From Lentisphaeria bacterium (GTDB taxonomy: Bacteria; Verrucomicrobiota; Lentisphaeria; Victivallales; Victivallaceae), in NCBI GenBank assembly GCA_900768505.1, contig CAAGED010000023.1:1-64000 (forward strand): a stretch of DNA of 64,000 nt, read 5' to 3'. Made by a program: the position numbers and the translations under genes. This document shows, piece after piece, positions 61,354 to 64,000 of this stretch (its first letter is position 1; every line of letters starts with the position of its first letter). The notes under the pieces were generated by a model. It ran no database searches. It was not told the DNA's origin and saw nothing but the letters and a program-made list of their open reading frames with translations.

Positions 61354-63093
61354 TTAGGCTTCCGCCAATTCAAAGGCAAATACATTTTTGCCATCCGTAA
61401 CATCGTCAATAGTAAAACGCAATTTGCGCACCGGGAATGTCAACGGCAATGAAACCAGACGCTGATAGTTGCCGCTGATTTTATACATCTCCTTCCAAAC
61501 GCCATCCGCGCCGCAACCGGAGATGGTGAAATTGTTGATCATGGTCTTAGGGGTGACAAACTTGCGTTCCTCGTCCTCCGCCAATGGATAAATTGCCAAA
61601 GAGTTAAGCCGAACCCGGTAGATATTGGAATCGAGAATCAAACGCACTTTGCCGCTTCTCTGCTCCGCGGCAAAATCATATTCCAAATAATCTCCGGTTT
61701 TACCGCTCCAGCAATTCATCACTTCACCCAACTGACGGTCAACGCCGTTGCGCACTGCCTCCGGATCGCCGCCGTTGGATGATGACAACTTTGCCGCCAG
61801 GGAAGCCGGGGCGATCGCCCGCTTGATTCCCGGCAGATAGCAGTCATCATTCATCAAGGTACGCTGGAGCTGAGTGATTTTGCTCCGGTAAACCCCGTCC
61901 GGCGTCAAATCATTGGCTACGGCAATCGCCGCCGCCGTGCCAACCGCCTGACCGACCAGGGCGCAGGTGGCCATCACCCGGGTGGCGCTCATAGCGGCAT
62001 GGGAAACGCTGATATTGCGCCCCGCGAACATCAGATTTTCAATATCCCGGGCGTAGAGTGCCCGGTAAGGGATTCCAAACGGCGACGGCACCGGATAATG
62101 AGTGGTCGGCTGGCCAAAATTACGGAACCCCTTGGGCGGGTGATCGTCCATCGTCCAGCCTCCAAAGGCAACCATATCGTCGAATTTGCCGCCGGAGGTA
62201 ATATCCCGCTCAGTCATCATATATTTGCCCTCATAACGGCGGCTCTCCCGCTTGCCGGGGAGAAAACCGACCCACTCCAGCACCCACTTTTCCGCACCGT
62301 GATCCCCATGGTTCTTGATATGATCCCAAACGCCAAAAGCAAGGCGCAGCAACTCTTCACGCAGCGTCTCCGTATCCCGGATGGTGTCCTGCTCGCCGCC
62401 CAATTCCAGATACCAGAAATTCTGCAAACCTGACAATTCATGGCCGCGACACTTAAACGCGCTCTCATCCGGGAATTTCATTGCCCACTCCGGAGCGACG
62501 AATTTCTGCACCTTGTCGGTTTCCCTCGCCTGAATCATGCAGGTCATGCCCATGGTCTTGCGATCTGCCTCTTCCGGGCCGAATGCCTCATTAAATTCGT
62601 TTTTTGCCTCGCGCCCCCAACGGCAGGCCGCCCCGGTCAACGGTGCAAGAATGCTGTCGCCGGAGCAGTCGGCGAAAATTTTAGCTTCCACGGTATGAAA
62701 CTGCTGAGTGGTCATCTGCCAGCCCTTGACGGATTGTATTTTTTTACCGTCGGAACTCATTTTTGCCTCCATACAGGAACAATTGAGCAGGAGGGTCAAA
62801 TTTTCCTGATACTGGACAAGTTGATAGAGGACGCTGTCCCAGACTGAATAATTGAAAGGATTGTTGCGATGGAGATTTTCCAGCAACATTTCTTCGAGGA
62901 TACCGGTTTCCGGTGTGCGGTAGGCACCGCAAATCCACATTCTGATTTCACTGGAGGCATTGCCGCCCAAAACCGGACGCTCGTGCATTAAAAGGGTTTT
63001 AGCGCCGTGCCGTGCCGCTGAAATCGCCGCACACATTCCGGCAATACCGCCGCCAACTACGCAAAAATCCACCTGATGAACAATGTTTTCCAT
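61354..63093 (-). CDS. FAD-dependent oxidoreductase
   Basis: 579 aa flavoprotein of the FAD_oxidored family. The dinucleotide motif is FCVVGGGIAGMCAAISAARHGAKTLLMHERPVLGGNAS in pieces (Rossmann GxGxxG near residues 13-18). A second flavin segment is AKIFADCSGDSILAPLTGA, and the C-terminal flavin motif is ENLMFAGRNISVSHAAMSATRVMATCALVGQAVGTAAAI in part. The remaining ~150 residues form a beta-sandwich-like tail (RSGKVRLILDSNIYRVR). Members of this family are abundant in Lentisphaerae and Planctomycetes near glycan loci; substrates are not known. No signal peptide is visible. It is divergent from the U32 gene. Confidence 0.85.
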   Translation of the reverse strand: MENIVHQVDFCVVGGGIAGMCAAISAARHGAKTLLMHERPVLGGNASSEIRMWICGAYRTPETGILEEMLLENLHRNNPFNYSVWDSVLYQLVQYQENLTLLLNCSCMEAKMSSDGKKIQSVKGWQMTTQQFHTVEAKIFADCSGDSILAPLTGAACRWGREAKNEFNEAFGPEEADRKTMGMTCMIQARETDKVQKFVAPEWAMKFPDESAFKCRGHELSGLQNFWYLELGGEQDTIRDTETLREELLRLAFGVWDHIKNHGDHGAEKWVLEWVGFLPGKRESRRYEGKYMMTERDITSGGKFDDMVAFGGWTMDDHPPKGFRNFGQPTTHYPVPSPFGIPYRALYARDIENLMFAGRNISVSHAAMSATRVMATCALVGQAVGTAAAIAVANDLTPDGVYRSKITQLQRTLMNDDCYLPGIKRAIAPASLAAKLSSSNGGDPEAVRNGVDRQLGEVMNCWSGKTGDYLEYDFAAEQRSGKVRLILDSNIYRVRLNSLAIYPLAEDEERKFVTPKTMINNFTISGCGADGVWKEMYKISGNYQRLVSLPLTFPVRKLRFTIDDVTDGKNVFAFELAEA

Positions 63094-63371
63094 AAAAAAA
63101 TCCGTACTTAATTTTTATTGGTTAGAAAAATAAAACCTATCCCGATAACTTAATCTACAATCATTTCAACGCCAAAGCAACATCATTTGCTTAAAATAAA
63201 TATAAAAAAACAATTTTTTTCTCCGCAGGTAATTGTAATATCACCCTCTTTGATTGTATATTATACTACCTCGGAGGGCGGCGGCAACCAGTTATAACGA
63301 TTTTATTTTGCTTTTCTCAGCCAAACGCTTATCTGACGCAACAATTGGCTAATTTTTTTGGAGGCTGATTT

Positions 63372-64000
63372 ATGAACGAGTGTGCCTGTTCTGATTCCGA
63401 TAAAACTTTGTCCCGGCTTAAAACACCGGAATTGCTGGCTCCCGCCGGTACTGCGGCCAGCGCACTGGCCGCATTTGATGCCGGTGCTGACGCCATTTAC
63501 GCCGGCCTGGATCGCTTCAACGCCCGGGAACGGGGAGAAAATTTCAGTTTGGAGGATTTCGGCAAAATCACCTCCTACGCCCACAAACTCAAACGCAAGG
63601 TCTACCTGACACTCAATACACTAGTCAAGGAAAACGAATTGCCTGATATGGTCAGTTATCTGGCAGATGTCTCCTCCATCGGGCCGGATGCCATTATTGT
63701 TCAGGATTTGGGAGTGCTGCGTCTGATTCGTGAGTATTTCCCCAACCTGACGCTACATGCCTCCACGCAGATGGGCATACACAACTCGGCCGGAATAAAA
63801 ATTGCTTCCGAACTTGGGGTCAAACGGGTTATTCTGGAACGCCAAATCACCTACTCCGAGCTGAAAAGCATAGCCGCCAATACCGATATGGAACTGGAAG
63901 TGTTTGTCCACGGCGCATTGTGCTGTTCACTCTCCGGCGAATGCTACCTCTCCAGCTGGCTGGGGGGCTGGAGCGGCAATCGGGGCAAGTGCAAACAACC
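63372..64000 (+). CDS. U32 peptidase-family protein, start only
   Basis: The frame runs open from ATG 63372 (GGAG nine bases upstream) off the right edge, giving 209 residues. It reads PELLAPAGTAASALAAFDAGADAIYAGL, RFNARERGENFSLEDFGKIT, VYLTLNTLVKENEL, DAIIVQDLGVLRLIREYFP, LTLHASTQMGIHNSAG, RVILERQITYSELK and VFVHGALCCSLSGECYLSSW. These are U32 landmarks, including the Cys residues of GALCCSLSGECYLS. Several U32 proteins (RlhA, TrhP) hydroxylate RNA with prephenate rather than cleaving collagen, so an RNA-modifying role is likely. Incomplete at the window edge. Confidence 0.92.
   Translation, partial: MNECACSDSDKTLSRLKTPELLAPAGTAASALAAFDAGADAIYAGLDRFNARERGENFSLEDFGKITSYAHKLKRKVYLTLNTLVKENELPDMVSYLADVSSIGPDAIIVQDLGVLRLIREYFPNLTLHASTQMGIHNSAGIKIASELGVKRVILERQITYSELKSIAANTDMELEVFVHGALCCSLSGECYLSSWLGGWSGNRGKCKQ

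Noticed and set aside
1..64000. tRNA, rRNA, CRISPR arrays, insertion sequences or prophage
   Set aside because: No cloverleaf, regular spacer repeats, transposase or phage structural genes were seen on either strand.

Overview
This 64 kb window is a gene-dense bacterial chromosome segment with no rRNA, tRNA, CRISPR array, insertion sequence or phage gene that I can see. It encodes a Gram-negative cell: an ExbB/ExbD/TonB-like energy-coupling set, a MurJ flippase, several lipoproteins and an HlyD-type adaptor. Several features point to the Lentisphaerae (Victivallales-like) within the PVC group: a DUF4838 glycoside-hydrolase-like protein, paired Gfo/Idh/MocA oxidoreductases and TIM-barrel sugar isomerases, a FAD-dependent oxidoreductase of the 'GG-A' type, a NodB deacetylase, and a decayed protein with the 'DPF...YSVG.NG.DD' tail common in planctomycete/verrucomicrobial proteins. 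This assignment is inference from gene content; no phylogenetic marker was compared.

Layout. 1-558: decayed sequence before gyrB. 559-9194 (+): gyrB, recA, then a five-gene unit (large exported TPR protein, ExbB, ExbD, TonB-like transducer, membrane zinc-ribbon protein) closed by a hairpin terminator. 9296-16281 (-): dsbD, a periplasmic thioredoxin, a small secreted protein, then an aroG - OppA-like binding protein - M14 carboxypeptidase operon. 16453-19922 (+): a structured leader, metX-metW, then a SOUL-family lipoprotein overlapping a DUF523/DUF1722 protein. 20205-29635 (-): a B12-binding radical SAM protein with a tiny ORF downstream, a frameshifted membrane protein, a pseudogene fragment, rpsA, cysS, and an esterase / NodB deacetylase / sugar isomerase set. 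29867-36647 (+): nagA, an RNA-methyltransferase-like protein, murJ, and a hybrid histidine kinase broken by two frameshifts. 36840-40324 (-): argB-aroK-aroC-mrp operon. 40633-45980 (+): HlyD adaptor, AraC regulator, larB-larC-larE (nickel-pincer cofactor synthesis), small secreted protein. 46074-48049 (-): HPt protein and a REC-PP2C-ATPase regulator. 48474-55113 (-): ribose-type ABC importer, coiled-coil protein, DUF4838 protein. 55483-57516 (+): sugar isomerase and oxidoreductase. 57759-63093 (-): second oxidoreductase, recN, secreted protein, FAD oxidoreductase. 63372-64000 (+): start of a U32 peptidase-family gene.

How the genes work together. Carbohydrate scavenging is the main accessory theme: the ABC importer, DUF4838 protein, isomerases, oxidoreductases, deacetylase, esterase and NagA fit uptake and breakdown of host or plant glycans. 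The OppA-like protein plus M14 peptidase could form a peptide (possibly murein-peptide) salvage pair. DsbD and the secreted WCPAC thioredoxin form an obvious periplasmic thiol-reduction pair. The lar genes make a cofactor for a LarA-family racemase that is not in the window.

Reading-frame breaks recur. Three occur at A homopolymers (dsbD 3' end, the 22 kb membrane protein, the histidine kinase) and one elsewhere in the kinase. They may be sequencing errors rather than biology, and should be read with that in mind. The most intriguing less-described items are the TPR-ExbBD-TonB-zinc ribbon operon, the radical SAM protein with an unusual CX7CX2C cysteine motif beside a strong-SD micro-ORF, the larBCE unit attached to an HlyD adaptor and AraC regulator, and the two-hairpin leader with an overlapping 45-codon ORF ahead of metX.
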